From: SIG710 sp045596925
GTDB taxonomy: Bacteria > Bacillota > Clostridia > Oscillospirales > CAG-272
DNA length: 19,254 nucleotides
Direction: 5' to 3'
Assembly: GCA_045596925.1 (NCBI GenBank)
Contig: JAZODH010000061.1
Span: 1-19,254 of the forward strand
Positions 5,897 through 12,743 of the stretch are shown here, in pieces. The position numbers were made by a program, and so were the translations under genes. Within the stretch, counting starts at the first letter, position 1, and every line of letters starts with the position of its first letter. The notes beneath the pieces were generated by a model. That model was not told the DNA's origin. It did not search any database and worked only from the letters and a program-made list of their open reading frames with translations.

Positions 5897-7819
5897 ATGC
5901 CTCCGAGAATGTATCGATACGAAAAGATTCCGAAGCCCAAGAGCCTGCGGGAGGTCCCTGCCTACCTGAAAAAGGTGATAAGCGGATTTTTCTCCCGACT
6001 TTTGTACGTTTTCCGATTGGTCCACGAAACGGGCAAGTGGATCTTCGTGACGCTGTCTGCGGTCACCATCCTGCAAGGAATCATTCCCGTTGCGCTGACT
6101 TACGTTTCAAAGTACCTGCTCAACTCCCTGCAGACCATGTACGGCAAGGGAGAAGGTATCGGGAAGTTTATCTCCCTTAGCTTTTCCGGAGAAAATATAC
6201 TTTTCCTGCTTATTGCCATGTCGCTGCTGGGAATATTCAACACGGTCATTCACCAGGTGTCGGGCGCCATCACAAAGATCGCCGGCGAGCGCGTGACTAT
6301 GCAGGTTCGCATCCGCATAATGCAGAAGGCAAAGGAGACCGACATTGCCGCCTTTGACATGCCGGCGTTCTACGAAAAGCTCGAAAACGCCAACCGCGAG
6401 GCGGGACACAGACCCTTGCAGATCATCCAGTCGATCTTCAGCATCATCAGCACCACGATAACCTTGGTTTCCTTTGTGGTCGTTCTCGTTACCGCTCCCG
6501 GAATGTGGTGGTCGGCTCTGGTCATTATCGCGGTTTCCGTTCCCTCGGCTATAATCAGCCTTACCTTCCGCACAAAGAACTTCTACTACATGCGCTTCCG
6601 TTCAAAGGAGCGTCGCCAGATGAACTATTACAGCTCCACCATGGTAAACAAGGATATGGCAAAGGAGCTGAGGATATACGGTCTGGGCGACGTTTTGATA
6701 GAACGCTTCAAAACCATCTTCGAGCTTTATTTCAAAGGGCTGCGGAAGCTTATTTTGTCCGAGAGCATCTGGCACGTATCTATAGCCGTTGTATCCACCG
6801 CCACCCACGGTATCTTCTTTGCCATGCTTGCCTTTATGGTCTACATGGGCAGGATACTTATCGGTGACTATTCGCTGTACGTGGGCGCCATCAACAGCAT
6901 CGGAAATTCGGTCTCCAATCTTATCTCCACCTCGGCTTCGGTCTACGAGGGCACTCTGTTTATAGACAACCTCATGTCCTTTATGAACGAAAAGCCGACG
7001 GTAGTGCCGCTTACCGACGAGCCTGAGCGCGTAAAGCACGGCGAGCCTCATTCCATCGAGTTCTGCAACGTCAGCTTTACATATCCCGGAGCGGAAAATC
7101 CGGTTCTGCAGAATATAAATCTGAAATTTGCACCGGGTGAGACGGTAGTGCTTGTGGGACTTAACGGCGCGGGCAAGACCACGCTCATAAAGCTCCTCAC
7201 AAGACTTTACGACCCCACCGAGGGCGTTATCCTGCTTGACGGCAAGGACCTACGCTCCTACGCCGTGGAGGACGTGTATAAGACCTTTGGAATCATATTC
7301 CAGGATTTCGGAAAGTACGCCTTTACCGTTGCCGAGAACATTATGTTCGGCGACGTCAGCCGAGAAGCGGAGAAGGGCGACGTTCAGCGGGCGGCGGCCC
7401 TTGGCGACGCGGACGATTTTATTTCCCGTCTGCCCGACGGCTACGACACTCCTCTCATGCGTCACTTTGAGGAAAACGGCACCGAGCTTTCTATCGGTCA
7501 GTGGCAGAAGCTGGCGATCGCACGCGCATTCTACAGCGACCACGACATTCTGATACTCGACGAGCCGACGGCTTCCCTTGACCCCATGGCAGAGCAGGAG
7601 ATATACACCCAGTTCGATATGCTCCGCGAGAACAAGACCTCCATTTTCGTTTCCCACCGACTTTCAAGTGCGACTATCGCTTCAAAGATCGTGGTGCTTG
7701 AATACGGCAAGGTGATCGAAGAGGGCACCCACGCCGAGCTGATGGCAGCACAGGGCAAGTACTATGAACTTTTCTCGACCCAGGCAAAGAGATATATAGA
7801 GAGCCAGGAGGAGAAATGA
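5897..7819 (+). CDS. ABC exporter, fused permease and ATPase (half transporter)
   Basis: A 640-residue type-I ABC exporter that works as a dimer in the membrane; its substrate cannot be read from the sequence. The membrane domain (about 45-350) has segments near 48-70, 100-122, 180-222 and 292-335. The ATPase domain (about 386-625) has Walker A GLNGAGKTT (421-429), Q-loop Q469 in IIFQDFGKYAF, signature LSIGQ (531-535; the usual LSGGQ is altered at the third position), Walker B ILILDE with catalytic E556, and switch histidine H587. The start ATG 5897 follows GGAG by 12 bases, with AGG 4 bases away; ATG 5909 is an alternative. Being the only transporter half here, it is either a homodimer or pairs with a partner elsewhere. 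Terminators follow at 7823-8001. Confidence 0.92.
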   Translation: MPPRMYRYEKIPKPKSLREVPAYLKKVISGFFSRLLYVFRLVHETGKWIFVTLSAVTILQGIIPVALTYVSKYLLNSLQTMYGKGEGIGKFISLSFSGENILFLLIAMSLLGIFNTVIHQVSGAITKIAGERVTMQVRIRIMQKAKETDIAAFDMPAFYEKLENANREAGHRPLQIIQSIFSIISTTITLVSFVVVLVTAPGMWWSALVIIAVSVPSAIISLTFRTKNFYYMRFRSKERRQMNYYSSTMVNKDMAKELRIYGLGDVLIERFKTIFELYFKGLRKLILSESIWHVSIAVVSTATHGIFFAMLAFMVYMGRILIGDYSLYVGAINSIGNSVSNLISTSASVYEGTLFIDNLMSFMNEKPTVVPLTDEPERVKHGEPHSIEFCNVSFTYPGAENPVLQNINLKFAPGETVVLVGLNGAGKTTLIKLLTRLYDPTEGVILLDGKDLRSYAVEDVYKTFGIIFQDFGKYAFTVAENIMFGDVSREAEKGDVQRAAALGDADDFISRLPDGYDTPLMRHFEENGTELSIGQWQKLAIARAFYSDHDILILDEPTASLDPMAEQEIYTQFDMLRENKTSIFVSHRLSSATIASKIVVLEYGKVIEEGTHAELMAAQGKYYELFSTQAKRYIESQEEK

Positions 7820-7820
7820 T

Positions 7821-7860
7821 GCGGGGTGCTTTTGAAAAAGCACCCCTGCACCCCGAAAAC
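7821..7860 (+). repeat. 40-base repeat with GGGGTGC hairpin, first copy
   Basis: This 40-base sequence is identical to 14040-14079. It folds as GGGGTGCTTTT/AAAGCACCCC (7823-7846) and carries a second CACCCC that could compete for the same GGGGTG. It starts one base past the ABC exporter stop codon; the second copy lies 21 bases past the binding-protein stop. Both therefore follow transporter genes on the same strand. Confidence 0.75.
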
Positions 7861-7909
7861 CTCTGAAACGGGATCAGCCACAGACGGTTTATCTCATACA
7901 AATAAAAAC

Positions 7910-7962
7910 GGCGGTTTTAACCGCCAAGCCCCTTTGAAAAGGGGCCTGGACCCCCCAAACTA
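7910..7962 (+). repeat. GGCGGTT palindrome plus CCCCTTTGAAAAGGGG hairpin module
   Basis: GGCGGTT-TT-AACCGCC (7910-7925) runs into the module beginning CCAAGCCCCTTT (7924). That module folds GCCCCTTT-GA-AAAGGGGC with an outer CCA/TGG (7924-7949), then continues GACCCCCCAAACTAA. Related modules: 14238-14277, 14500-14532, 18719-18758 (plus) and 11542-11582, 11724-11760 (minus). In five of these places a CTGAACA-loop hairpin follows within about 10-20 bases. Confidence 0.7.
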
Positions 7963-7968
7963 ACAAGC

Positions 7969-8001
7969 AAAAAACGACGGCTGAACACCGTCGTTTTTTT
8001 T
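7969..8001 (+). terminator. Bidirectional terminator, CTGAACA-loop family, after the ABC exporter
   Basis: Stem AAAAAACGACGG/CCGTCGTTTTTT around loop CTGAACA, followed by further T's. It lies between the convergent ABC exporter and AEC permease genes, and can serve both strands. Confidence 0.85.
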
Positions 8002-8055
8002 GTGAGAATATTATGTCTGTCCATAATCCCCTTTATAAAAGTTTCGCGGGGGTTT

Positions 8056-8081
8056 GGGGGCGCCTTTCCAAAGGCACCCCC
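8056..8081 (-). terminator. Hairpin after the AEC permease gene
   Basis: GGGGG-C-GCCTTT-CC-AAAGGC-A-CCCCC: 11 base pairs interrupted by one C/A mismatch, 12 bases past the stop codon at 8093. On the minus strand no long T-run follows directly. It may act as a weak terminator or an mRNA 3' stabiliser. Beyond it (about 8020-8055) lies an inverted, degenerate copy of the CCCCCGCG/ACTTTTAT module. Confidence 0.5.
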
Positions 8082-8092
8082 AATCGCATCCC

Positions 8093-9058
8093 TTACAGCC
8101 GTACCACAAAATCTGCAAAGAGCATAACGCAGGGCAGCGTTATGAAGGTAAACAGCGAGGAAACGCCCACCGCCTGGGCGGCGTAGCCCGGCACGATCTC
8201 GTAAAGCTCGGCAAACATTGTGACGTTTGTAGCCGAGGGGAGTGCCGAGATCAGCGCAGCGAAAAGCACCATGTTATCGGGCAGTCCGATGACCTTTGCA
8301 ATAAGGCAGATGCAAACGGGTATAAGGATCAGTCGGCAAAGGCAGGTGAAATACACCTTTTTGTCAAGAAAGATCTGTCTGAATGAGCGGGTCGCCAGAA
8401 GTGAGCCCACAATAAGAACGGAAATGGGGGTACAGAGATTTGTCAGGTAGCCCGTGCAGTCAACGATCACGCCGCGCATACCTGCAGGAATTTCAACAAA
8501 TGCAGTCAGGAGATAGAAGGCAACGCCGATAGCGCAAGGCACAGTACCCAGGTTGATCAGTGCCTTCTTGACTGTCATTTTAATATCCTCGCGGCCCCGC
8601 GCCAGGATTATCATGCCCCACGTCCACACGAACAGGTGGAAGGCAACGATGTAAAAACAGCCCCAGAACGTGCCGATGTCGCCGAAAACCGAGGTGAGGA
8701 TCGGGAATCCGATAAATCCGGCATTTGCAAATATTATTGAAAACTCGGAGATCTTGCGCTCGTCGGGGTCTTTGAAGATCTTCACCGCAAAGAAGGCGAA
8801 AACACAGCAAAACAGGTGCACGCCGATACCCATGAGGAACATGGTCAGACCTTCCATTGCCGCATTTTTCTCAAAATCCACCTTGAAAAGCGGATTCATT
8901 ATCATGGCGGGCTGACCGATGTTTACGATCAAGGCGGACAGCTTTTTTGACGCCGCCGTGTCGATAATACCTCTTTTGCGGGCAAAAAAGCCCACCATCA
9001 GCATCAAAAACAGCACTATAAGTATTCTTATCAGCGAAAGAAAGGATTCGGTAGTCAT
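8093..9058 (-). CDS. AEC-family (auxin efflux carrier type) permease
   Basis: A 321-residue membrane protein with about ten hydrophobic segments in two five-helix halves (starts near 8, 38, 70, 105, 132, 172, 205, 238, 264, 297). Each half carries the family's broken-helix motif: ANAGFIGFP (111-119) in the first and LPSATN (273-278) in the second. Bacterial AEC proteins move small organic anions such as malate or malonate by secondary transport; the substrate here cannot be told. The ATG at 9058 has only a weak GGAG/AAAGAG region upstream. The gene follows the uracil-DNA glycosylase by 52 bases on the same strand and has no clear promoter of its own, so it is probably co-transcribed with it. 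Confidence 0.9.
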   Translation of the reverse strand: MTTESFLSLIRILIVLFLMLMVGFFARKRGIIDTAASKKLSALIVNIGQPAMIMNPLFKVDFEKNAAMEGLTMFLMGIGVHLFCCVFAFFAVKIFKDPDERKISEFSIIFANAGFIGFPILTSVFGDIGTFWGCFYIVAFHLFVWTWGMIILARGREDIKMTVKKALINLGTVPCAIGVAFYLLTAFVEIPAGMRGVIVDCTGYLTNLCTPISVLIVGSLLATRSFRQIFLDKKVYFTCLCRLILIPVCICLIAKVIGLPDNMVLFAALISALPSATNVTMFAELYEIVPGYAAQAVGVSSLFTFITLPCVMLFADFVVRL

Positions 9059-9110
9059 TTTCTCTTTAAATCTCCGTTTTTTGCGCTTGGCGCAAGGTCA
9101 CAGGGCGTCC

Positions 9111-9668
9111 TCAGACGGACAGCTCCTCCAGCTTTTCCTTGATATTCTCCATGTCTGCCATCATGTCCTCCTTTTTGCGGGGGTCACGAAGCAGAGCGGC
9201 AGGGTGGTATACGGCGGTCATGAGGTAATTGCCCTTTTTGAACCACTTGCCGTGCTCCTGCGTGATCTTGAAGTCGGGCTTTATCAGCTTCATAGCCGAA
9301 ATTCTGCCAAGGCAGATAATGACCTTGGGGTCCAGAAGTCTGACCTGCTCACGCAGGTAATCTATGCAGGCCGCCTCCTCCTCGGGTCTCGGGTCGCGGT
9401 TTTTGGGTGGACGGCATTTGAGGATATTTGCAATATACACCCTCTCACGGTCGATACCGACGGCGTACAGATATTTGTCAAGAAGCTTTCCCGCGGCGCC
9501 CACAAAGGGCACGCCGCTCAGATCCTCCTTTTCGCCGGGTGCTTCTCCTACGAAAAGCACGTCGGAGCTTCGGCTTCCCGTGCCGAAAACGCAGTTGGTA
9601 CGGGTCTTGTGCAGCTCGCATTTTTCACATTTTGAACAGGTCTCGTAAAGCTCTTCCCAACGGTTCAT
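9111..9668 (-). CDS. udg: Type-4 uracil-DNA glycosylase with iron-sulfur cluster
   Basis: A 185-residue enzyme that cuts uracil from DNA to start base-excision repair. Counting from ATG 9668, the four cluster ligands are C14 and C17 (CSKCEKC region), C85 (ILKCRPPKNRDP) and C101, the spacing typical of family-4 enzymes. The active-site motif GEAPGEKED is at 41-49, with PFVGAAGKLLDKYL following, and the second catalytic motif is YHPAALLRDP near the C-terminus. The ATG at 9668 is chosen because GGAGG stands 8 bases upstream; the in-frame GTG at 9677 overlaps that GGAGG and is unlikely. It has its own promoter at 9706-9734 and probably leads a two-gene transcript with the AEC permease. Confidence 0.94.
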   Translation of the reverse strand: MNRWEELYETCSKCEKCELHKTRTNCVFGTGSRSSDVLFVGEAPGEKEDLSGVPFVGAAGKLLDKYLYAVGIDRERVYIANILKCRPPKNRDPRPEEEAACIDYLREQVRLLDPKVIICLGRISAMKLIKPDFKITQEHGKWFKKGNYLMTAVYHPAALLRDPRKKEDMMADMENIKEKLEELSV

Positions 9669-9705
9669 TTTCAGCACCTCCGATTTTTTATCAGTCTATG
9701 TTAAA

Positions 9706-9734
9706 ATTATATCACGCTTTTTCTTTTTATTCAA
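9706..9734 (-). promoter_or_regulatory. Sigma-A promoter of the uracil-DNA glycosylase gene
   Basis: On the minus strand: TTGAAT (9729-9734), a 17-base spacer, and a perfect TATAAT (9706-9711). It stands about 38 bases upstream of the ATG at 9668. Confidence 0.8.
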
Positions 9735-9782
9735 GGGAATTGGAAATATTTTTTGACATTTCTCGCAAAAAGAGCAAAATCA

Positions 9783-9814
9783 CCGAAAACGGAGAAAAAA
9801 TTTTCCGTTTTCGG
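9783..9814 (-). terminator. Hairpin after the ECF S-component gene
   Basis: An 11-base-pair stem CCGAAAACGGA/TCCGTTTTCGG, extended inward by A/T pairs, beginning 12 bases past the stop codon at 9826. On the minus strand the trailing sequence is TGATTTTGCTCTTTTTG, a poor T-run, so termination may be partial. Confidence 0.6.
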
Positions 9815-9825
9815 GGTAAAATACA

Positions 9826-10398
9826 CTAAATTTTTGTCGCTTCGGGGCGTTCTTTTGCCCGTCTGCCCGATTTTTCCTCAAGCTTAATCATCAGTCGGCT
9901 GAGGGGAAGTATCAGAAGCCCCGCCGCCAGATTGCCAAATCCGTGAAGCACATCAAAGGGTATACCTTTAGCTATCCACAAAAGCATCGTTGGGAAATCA
10001 AAGCCGTAGAAAAGCGCTTCGGCAGGGGCGTAAAGTATGCCGAAGGCAAAGCCGTGAAGTCCGCAGAGGGCGGGATATACCACCATGCAAAGCCAAGCAG
10101 GCATTCTTCTCGGCAGGAGCATAGTCACCCCCCACAAAACAGTCCACAGGTAAAGGTACGGCACCCACCAGATATTAAAGCCCGCGTAGGCTCCGTTTAG
10201 AAATACGTAAACGTAGATGGGAATAAGCGCCTTCCACCTGTAAACTATGGTATAGGTCATGGTCAGCATGCCCAGAAAGTGGATATTGGGCGCCCACTCC
10301 ATAACAAGCTTTGAAACGAACATCAAAGCGCCCAGCATGGCAAAGACCGTCATTTCCCGAACGGAAAGCGGAAGTTTACTTTGAGTACTTGATCTCAA
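9826..10398 (-). CDS. ECF transporter S component, probably for cobalamin
   Basis: A membrane protein of about 190 residues with about six hydrophobic segments. It is the substrate-binding subunit of an energy-coupling-factor importer; the shared ATPase and T subunits must be encoded elsewhere. Typical stretches are LSVREMTVFAMLGALMFVSK, MEWAPNIHFLGMLTMTY, IPIYVYVFLNGAYAGF and IPFDVLHGFGNLAAGLLIL. The start is ambiguous. TTG 10398 has GGAG 6 bases upstream and keeps the conserved LSVREM. ATG 10353 has no good ribosome site and cuts that motif. ATG 10431 lies deeper inside the lipoprotein gene. With TTG it overlaps the lipoprotein gene by 23 bases. The cobalamin riboswitch upstream points to vitamin B12 or a precursor as substrate (inference). 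Confidence 0.85.
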   Translation of the reverse strand: MRSSTQSKLPLSVREMTVFAMLGALMFVSKLVMEWAPNIHFLGMLTMTYTIVYRWKALIPIYVYVFLNGAYAGFNIWWVPYLYLWTVLWGVTMLLPRRMPAWLCMVVYPALCGLHGFAFGILYAPAEALFYGFDFPTMLLWIAKGIPFDVLHGFGNLAAGLLILPLSRLMIKLEEKSGRRAKERPEATKI

Positions 10399-10795
10399 AG
10401 GAATCTCCGTCCTTGACCTTGGCTGTGTCAATGCCTTCCATCATGTACTCGCCGTCCTGATAAAATCCCCAATATGCGCCGTCCGCATCGTAGTCGGCAC
10501 GCTCGCCGTCAACGACCTTGACGTAAAGACCGAACTCGGACTCGTCGCCCTGCACAAGATCGATAGATTCAAGTGCGGATCGAAGCGTTGCGCCCTCGGT
10601 GGTCGCGATCCTGAAGACCTTTGTTTCTCCGTCACCGTGAACGACGGTGACCTCAATCGCAGCCGAGCCTCCCGTCGTTTCGGGGGCTTCGGGCTCGTTG
10701 TTTTTGCAAGAGGCGAGTGAGAAGCACATGACCGCAACCATGGCAAGCACTGCTACAAGCGAAAACAACCGCAGTAAGCTGTTTTTGTTTTTCAT
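10376..10795 (-). CDS. DUF4430 (transcobalamin-like C-terminal) lipoprotein
   Basis: A 139-residue exported lipoprotein: signal peptide 1-29 with lipobox LASC, lipidated C30, a short acidic/Thr linker (31-45), then a DUF4430 domain (46-139). Domain features are IEVTVVHGDGETKVFRIATT, a TLRSALES helix, YVKVVDGERADYDADGAYWG, and the family ending MEGIDTAKVKDGDSFEIKY. Domains of this type resemble the C-terminal part of transcobalamin and are thought to bind a ligand outside the cell for an ECF transporter. It is the first gene after the cobalamin riboswitch and overlaps the S-component gene, so it probably hands B12 to that protein. ATG 10795 has AAAGGAA 8 bases upstream. A longer frame to 11032 is the riboswitch region read as protein and is rejected. 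Confidence 0.9.
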   Translation of the reverse strand: MKNKNSLLRLFSLVAVLAMVAVMCFSLASCKNNEPEAPETTGGSAAIEVTVVHGDGETKVFRIATTEGATLRSALESIDLVQGDESEFGLYVKVVDGERADYDADGAYWGFYQDGEYMMEGIDTAKVKDGDSFEIKYSK

Positions 10796-10892
10796 AGCAA
10801 ATTCCTTTCTTTTTGGGCTTTTTGCCCGTATTTCTTTCGGACTGCGCGAAGCTCCTTTTCGGACGCCTGACATCGAGGCATGGCAACGCGGC

Positions 10893-11072
10893 ACGGCAAG
10901 TCTCCCGGCTTCGTCCTCTCGCCTGCACCTTCTCGGCTTTCGCCAATGGTTTTCCGTGTTGCGGCACGGCTGCATCGAGCTTTTCCGATCTCTCGGACGG
11001 ACTACACGGTGACGGGCTCGCTCGGGATTCACACCCGATTCCTTTTTAAATCCCCGCGCACGGGGATACCGT
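10893..11072 (-). promoter_or_regulatory. Cobalamin riboswitch
   Basis: On the minus strand, between the promoter and the DUF4430 gene, are the landmarks of the cobalamin aptamer in the right order. They are a closing P1 (ACGGTA at 11067-11072 with TGCCGT at 10893-10898), a GC-rich hairpin CCCCGTGCGCGGGG, GGTGTGAATCCCGAGCGAG, the core CCCGTCACCGTG, a region CCGTGCCGCAACACGG, and the B12 box GCCGGGAGACTTGCCG (10894-10909). About 97 bases separate the box from the start codon and contain small hairpins (GCCT/AGGC, GGGC/GCCC) without a clear terminator, so control of translation is more likely. The boundaries are approximate. Confidence 0.88.
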
Positions 11073-11085
11073 TCAGACCATATAT

Positions 11086-11114
11086 ATTTTACTGTTTTTC
11101 AAAGAAAAAGTCAA
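11086..11114 (-). promoter_or_regulatory. Sigma-A promoter of the cobalamin operon
   Basis: On the minus strand: TTGACT (11109-11114), a 17-base spacer, and TAAAAT (11086-11091). Transcription would start close to the first base of the riboswitch, which supports both calls. Confidence 0.78.
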
Positions 11115-11197
11115 GGGCGTTTTAGACAGGAAAATTGCATTTTTCGCCAAAGAAAAAGCGGGGGTTCGGTAACGGTGAGCTTCATCGCTATTGGTGA

Positions 11198-11253
11198 GCC
11201 CCTCTCCGTCACGATGTAATCGTGACACCTCTCCCCAAGGGAGAGGCTTTTTT
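11198..11253 (+). repeat. Single MITE-like end with terminator-type hairpin
   Basis: GCCCCTCTCCG, then the stem TCACGAT-GTA-ATCGTGA, then CCTCTCCC-CAA-GGGAGAGG followed by CTTTTTT. Read on the minus strand the order (8-base stem, TG, TCACGA-type stem, GGAGAGGG) is the same as in the ends of the element at 14669-14809. No plus-strand gene precedes it, so its good terminator shape is probably incidental to the repeat. It is part of the gene-free stretch 11115-11760. Confidence 0.55.
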
Positions 11254-11284
11254 AATGACATTGCGGCGGATTTTCTTTGTCTCA

Positions 11285-11326
11285 TTTCTCTTGTTTCTTC
11301 TTTCACAAAAGAAGAAACAAGAGAAA
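11285..11326. repeat. Pyrimidine/purine hairpin, 19-base-pair perfect stem
   Basis: TTTCTCTTGTTTCTTCTTT (11285-11303), loop CACA, and its exact complement (11308-11326). One strand of the stem is almost wholly pyrimidine. Related hairpins stand at 14440-14493, 14593-14629, 18985-19023 and 19178-19210. Confidence 0.7.
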
Positions 11327-11361
11327 CCAGACGGAAAGAGAAAAAAGAAGAAAGGCTGCAG

Positions 11362-11466
11362 TCGGTCTTCACGCTTTCAGGAATATTCGCAAGTGTGCGA
11401 AATTCCTTTCGCTAGCGACCGCCTGCTATAAAACCCCATGCACGAATTCGACAGTACCGAATTCGC
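11362..11466 (-). repeat. 76-base structured element plus GTACTGT-loop hairpin, minus-strand copy
   Basis: 11362-11437 read on the minus strand differs at only about four of 76 positions from 18862-18937. It carries an 11-base-pair stem with one bulged base (AGGAATTTCGC/GCGAATATTCCT, loop ACACTT) inside an outer CGGTC/GACCG stem. Just 5' of it on the minus strand is the hairpin CGAATTCG-GTACTGT-CGAATTCG (11443-11465). No gene or promoter is evident. It may be a small structured RNA or a mobile-element part. Confidence 0.6.
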
Positions 11467-11504
11467 TGGTCTGAGCAGAGGGGTTTGCCGTGATCGCACG
11501 CTTA

Positions 11505-11537
11505 CAAAAAACGATGGTGTTTAGCCATCGTTTTTTG
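11505..11537. terminator. CTGAACA-loop family hairpin
   Basis: A 13-base-pair perfect stem CAAAAAACGATGG/CCATCGTTTTTTG. The minus-strand loop is CTAAACA. It follows the CCCCTTTGAAAAGG module at 11542-11582 on the minus strand, as elsewhere in the family. It may be a final terminator for the cysteine-rich gene's transcript. Confidence 0.65.
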
Positions 11538-11541
11538 TCTT

Positions 11542-11582
11542 ATTAGTTTGTGGTGTCCAGCATCCTTTTCAAAGGGGCTTGG
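11542..11582 (-). repeat. CCCCTTTGAAAAGG module, minus-strand copy
   Basis: On the minus strand: CCAAGCCCCTTTGAAAAGG, then ATGCTGGACACCACAAACTAAT. The first half matches 7924-7942 exactly; the second half is diverged. A truncated CTGAACA hairpin (11585-11606, CGATGG-CTGAACA-CCA) abuts it on the upstream side. Confidence 0.6.
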
Positions 11583-11614
11583 TGGTGTTCAGCCATCGTT
11601 TTTATTGTTTATCG

Positions 11615-11678
11615 AGACAATACGTCTGTTTGAGGACTTGGTCTCCTCCAAATTCATGTTGTTCAGACATGAATTTGG
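11615..11678 (-). repeat. TAT-loop hairpin and a second CTGAACA-loop hairpin with unrelated stem
   Basis: Read on the minus strand: CCAAATTCATGT-CTGAACA-ACATGAATTTGG (11648-11678), a 12-base-pair perfect stem sharing only the loop and its closing GT/AC pairs with the other family members. Then comes AGACG-TAT-TGTCT (11615-11627), a TAT-loop hairpin closed by a G-T wobble. Confidence 0.6.
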
Positions 11679-11723
11679 GCAGTTTTTATCGAATTTTTGT
11701 CTGTCCACAGATGTCCCTCTGCC

Positions 11724-11760
11724 GTTTGGTGGGTCCAGCCACCTTTTCAAAGGGGGCTGG
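11724..11760 (-). repeat. CCCCCTTTGAAAAGG module directly after the cysteine-rich gene
   Basis: On the minus strand: AGCCCCCTTTGAAAAGG, then TGGCTGGACCCACCAAAC, starting at the stop codon of the neighbouring gene. The variant GGTGG/CCACC pairing replaces the GGGG/CCCC of other copies, as it also does at 18684-18718. It may act as the gene's terminator or 3' stabiliser. Confidence 0.6.
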
Positions 11761-12576
11761 TTATTGACAGCCGCAGCGCTTTTCCCGCTCGGACTGGCAG
11801 ACAGGCGCGTTGCCGCCGCAGCCGAACTCGTTTGCGGGGAACTGCATGCTTCTGAAAATACTGCAGGGGTTCTTCTCATCGGGCTCGATGCACTCCTTGT
11901 CGGGCACGCAGTACTCGGTGGCACTCACAAGGTACTGGCAGGGACGCACGATGCGCACGACCGAGAAGATCCCGATAGATGCAAGAAGCACTCGCTCGCC
12001 GTCGTGGCGGCAGAGCGATCCGCCCAACCTTGCCTGTACGTGGTCGGGGATCTCGTCTGCACAGCAGCAACAGCTGATACGGCAAGTGCACTCCTTCTCT
12101 CTTACCACGTCAATGTCAAGTATCACGGGGTCAACCGCCTCAAGCACCGCGGTGGGCAGGCTCTTCTGACCGTAGTTCTTCTGGCAATCACAGCTGCTCT
12201 TCTCATCGCTTCGGTAAGTGCTGACGTTGCTCTCGCCGCCAAAGAGGATGACCCTCTTTTCAAGCACCGCGACCCCGTCAAACTCCTGCTCCCGTCCGCC
12301 GACGCACGCCTCGAACTTCATGCAGATGTAAAAACGGATATTGACGGTGTAAAATCCGCGGTTGAACTGCACGGGGTCAACGTTTATATACGTCCAGCCT
12401 ATCTCGGCGCCCTTTACACGGATATTTCCCGTATGTTCTATTATCTCCTGCCCGAAATCGGTCAGATGGATCTTGACGTTTTCGTAGCAGTCTCTGTCAC
12501 GGCAGGAATCAAGGACCCGATTGGTCTCGATACAAACCAGATCCCGTCTGTCGGAGCAAAACTTATTTTCCGCCAT
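11761..12576 (-). CDS. Cysteine-rich protein of unknown function
   Basis: A 271-residue protein with 23 cysteines and no signal peptide or membrane segment. An N-terminal signature with spaced cysteines (CSDRRDLVCIETNRVLDSC, then RDRDCYENVKI, residues 7-36) precedes a beta-rich region (36-115) with VDPVQFNRGFYTVNIRFY and GVAVLEKRVILFGGES. Then comes a cysteine cluster CTCRISCCCC (163-172), and a C-terminal part with regularly spaced Cys up to CGC. The middle region is faintly like spore-surface or SPOCS-type domains, but I do not recognise the family. The start is ATG 12576 (AAAGGAG 8 bases upstream), not 12615. It is transcribed divergently from the sugar-binding gene. A CATAAAATA at 12618-12626 (minus) resembles the -10 of late sporulation sigma factors, only weak support for a spore role. 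Confidence 0.85.
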   Translation of the reverse strand: MAENKFCSDRRDLVCIETNRVLDSCRDRDCYENVKIHLTDFGQEIIEHTGNIRVKGAEIGWTYINVDPVQFNRGFYTVNIRFYICMKFEACVGGREQEFDGVAVLEKRVILFGGESNVSTYRSDEKSSCDCQKNYGQKSLPTAVLEAVDPVILDIDVVREKECTCRISCCCCADEIPDHVQARLGGSLCRHDGERVLLASIGIFSVVRIVRPCQYLVSATEYCVPDKECIEPDEKNPCSIFRSMQFPANEFGCGGNAPVCQSEREKRCGCQ

Positions 12577-12641
12577 AATTTTTCTCCTTTTGTTATTACG
12601 GCTTTTGCCGCTCACTATATTTTATGCCCTCTTTTGTAATT

Positions 12642-12669
12642 TTGACATTTTTTTGCAGAAGAATAAAAA
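12642..12669 (+). promoter_or_regulatory. Probable sigma-A promoter of the sugar-binding protein gene
   Basis: A perfect TTGACA (12642-12647) and TAAAAA (12664-12669) with a 16-base spacer, 75 bases upstream of the ATG at 12744. The -10 is imperfect. No other candidate in the gap is better. Confidence 0.5.
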
Positions 12670-12700
12670 TTCGATCAAGGGCAAATAATAGGATAAACCT

Positions 12701-12723
12701 GTTTGCCGCAAAAGCGGACAAAC
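12701..12723. promoter_or_regulatory. Inverted repeat in the sugar-operon leader
   Basis: GTTTGCCGC-AAAA-GCGG-A-CAAAC pairs over nine base pairs with one bulged A. It lies between the promoter and the ribosome site, so it could be a repressor site or an mRNA hairpin. It lacks the central CG of classic LacI-family sites. No regulator gene is in the window. Confidence 0.35.
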
Positions 12724-12743
12724 GAAAGAAAGGAAAAAACATT

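Noticed and set aside
9081..9094. Short stem TTGCGC/GCGCAA between the glycosylase and the AEC gene
   Set aside because: Only six pairs and no T-run on the minus strand; too weak to call a terminator.
10376..11032. Longer version of the DUF4430 lipoprotein starting at 11032
   Set aside because: The extra N-terminus is the cobalamin riboswitch read as protein. The ATG at 10795 has a ribosome site and begins a proper lipoprotein signal peptide.
11222..11431. Small plus-strand frame ending in QEYSQVCEIPFASDRLL, with a sister on the minus strand at 18868-19068
   Set aside because: The shared ending comes from the 76-base repeated element. The frames lack ribosome sites and consist mostly of translated pyrimidine/purine tracts, so repeat identity explains the similarity.
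11548..12639. A 363-codon plus-strand frame opposite the cysteine-rich gene
   Set aside because: The minus-strand frame has AAAGGAG before its ATG and an ordered cysteine pattern. The plus frame runs through intergenic repeats and lacks a ribosome site.
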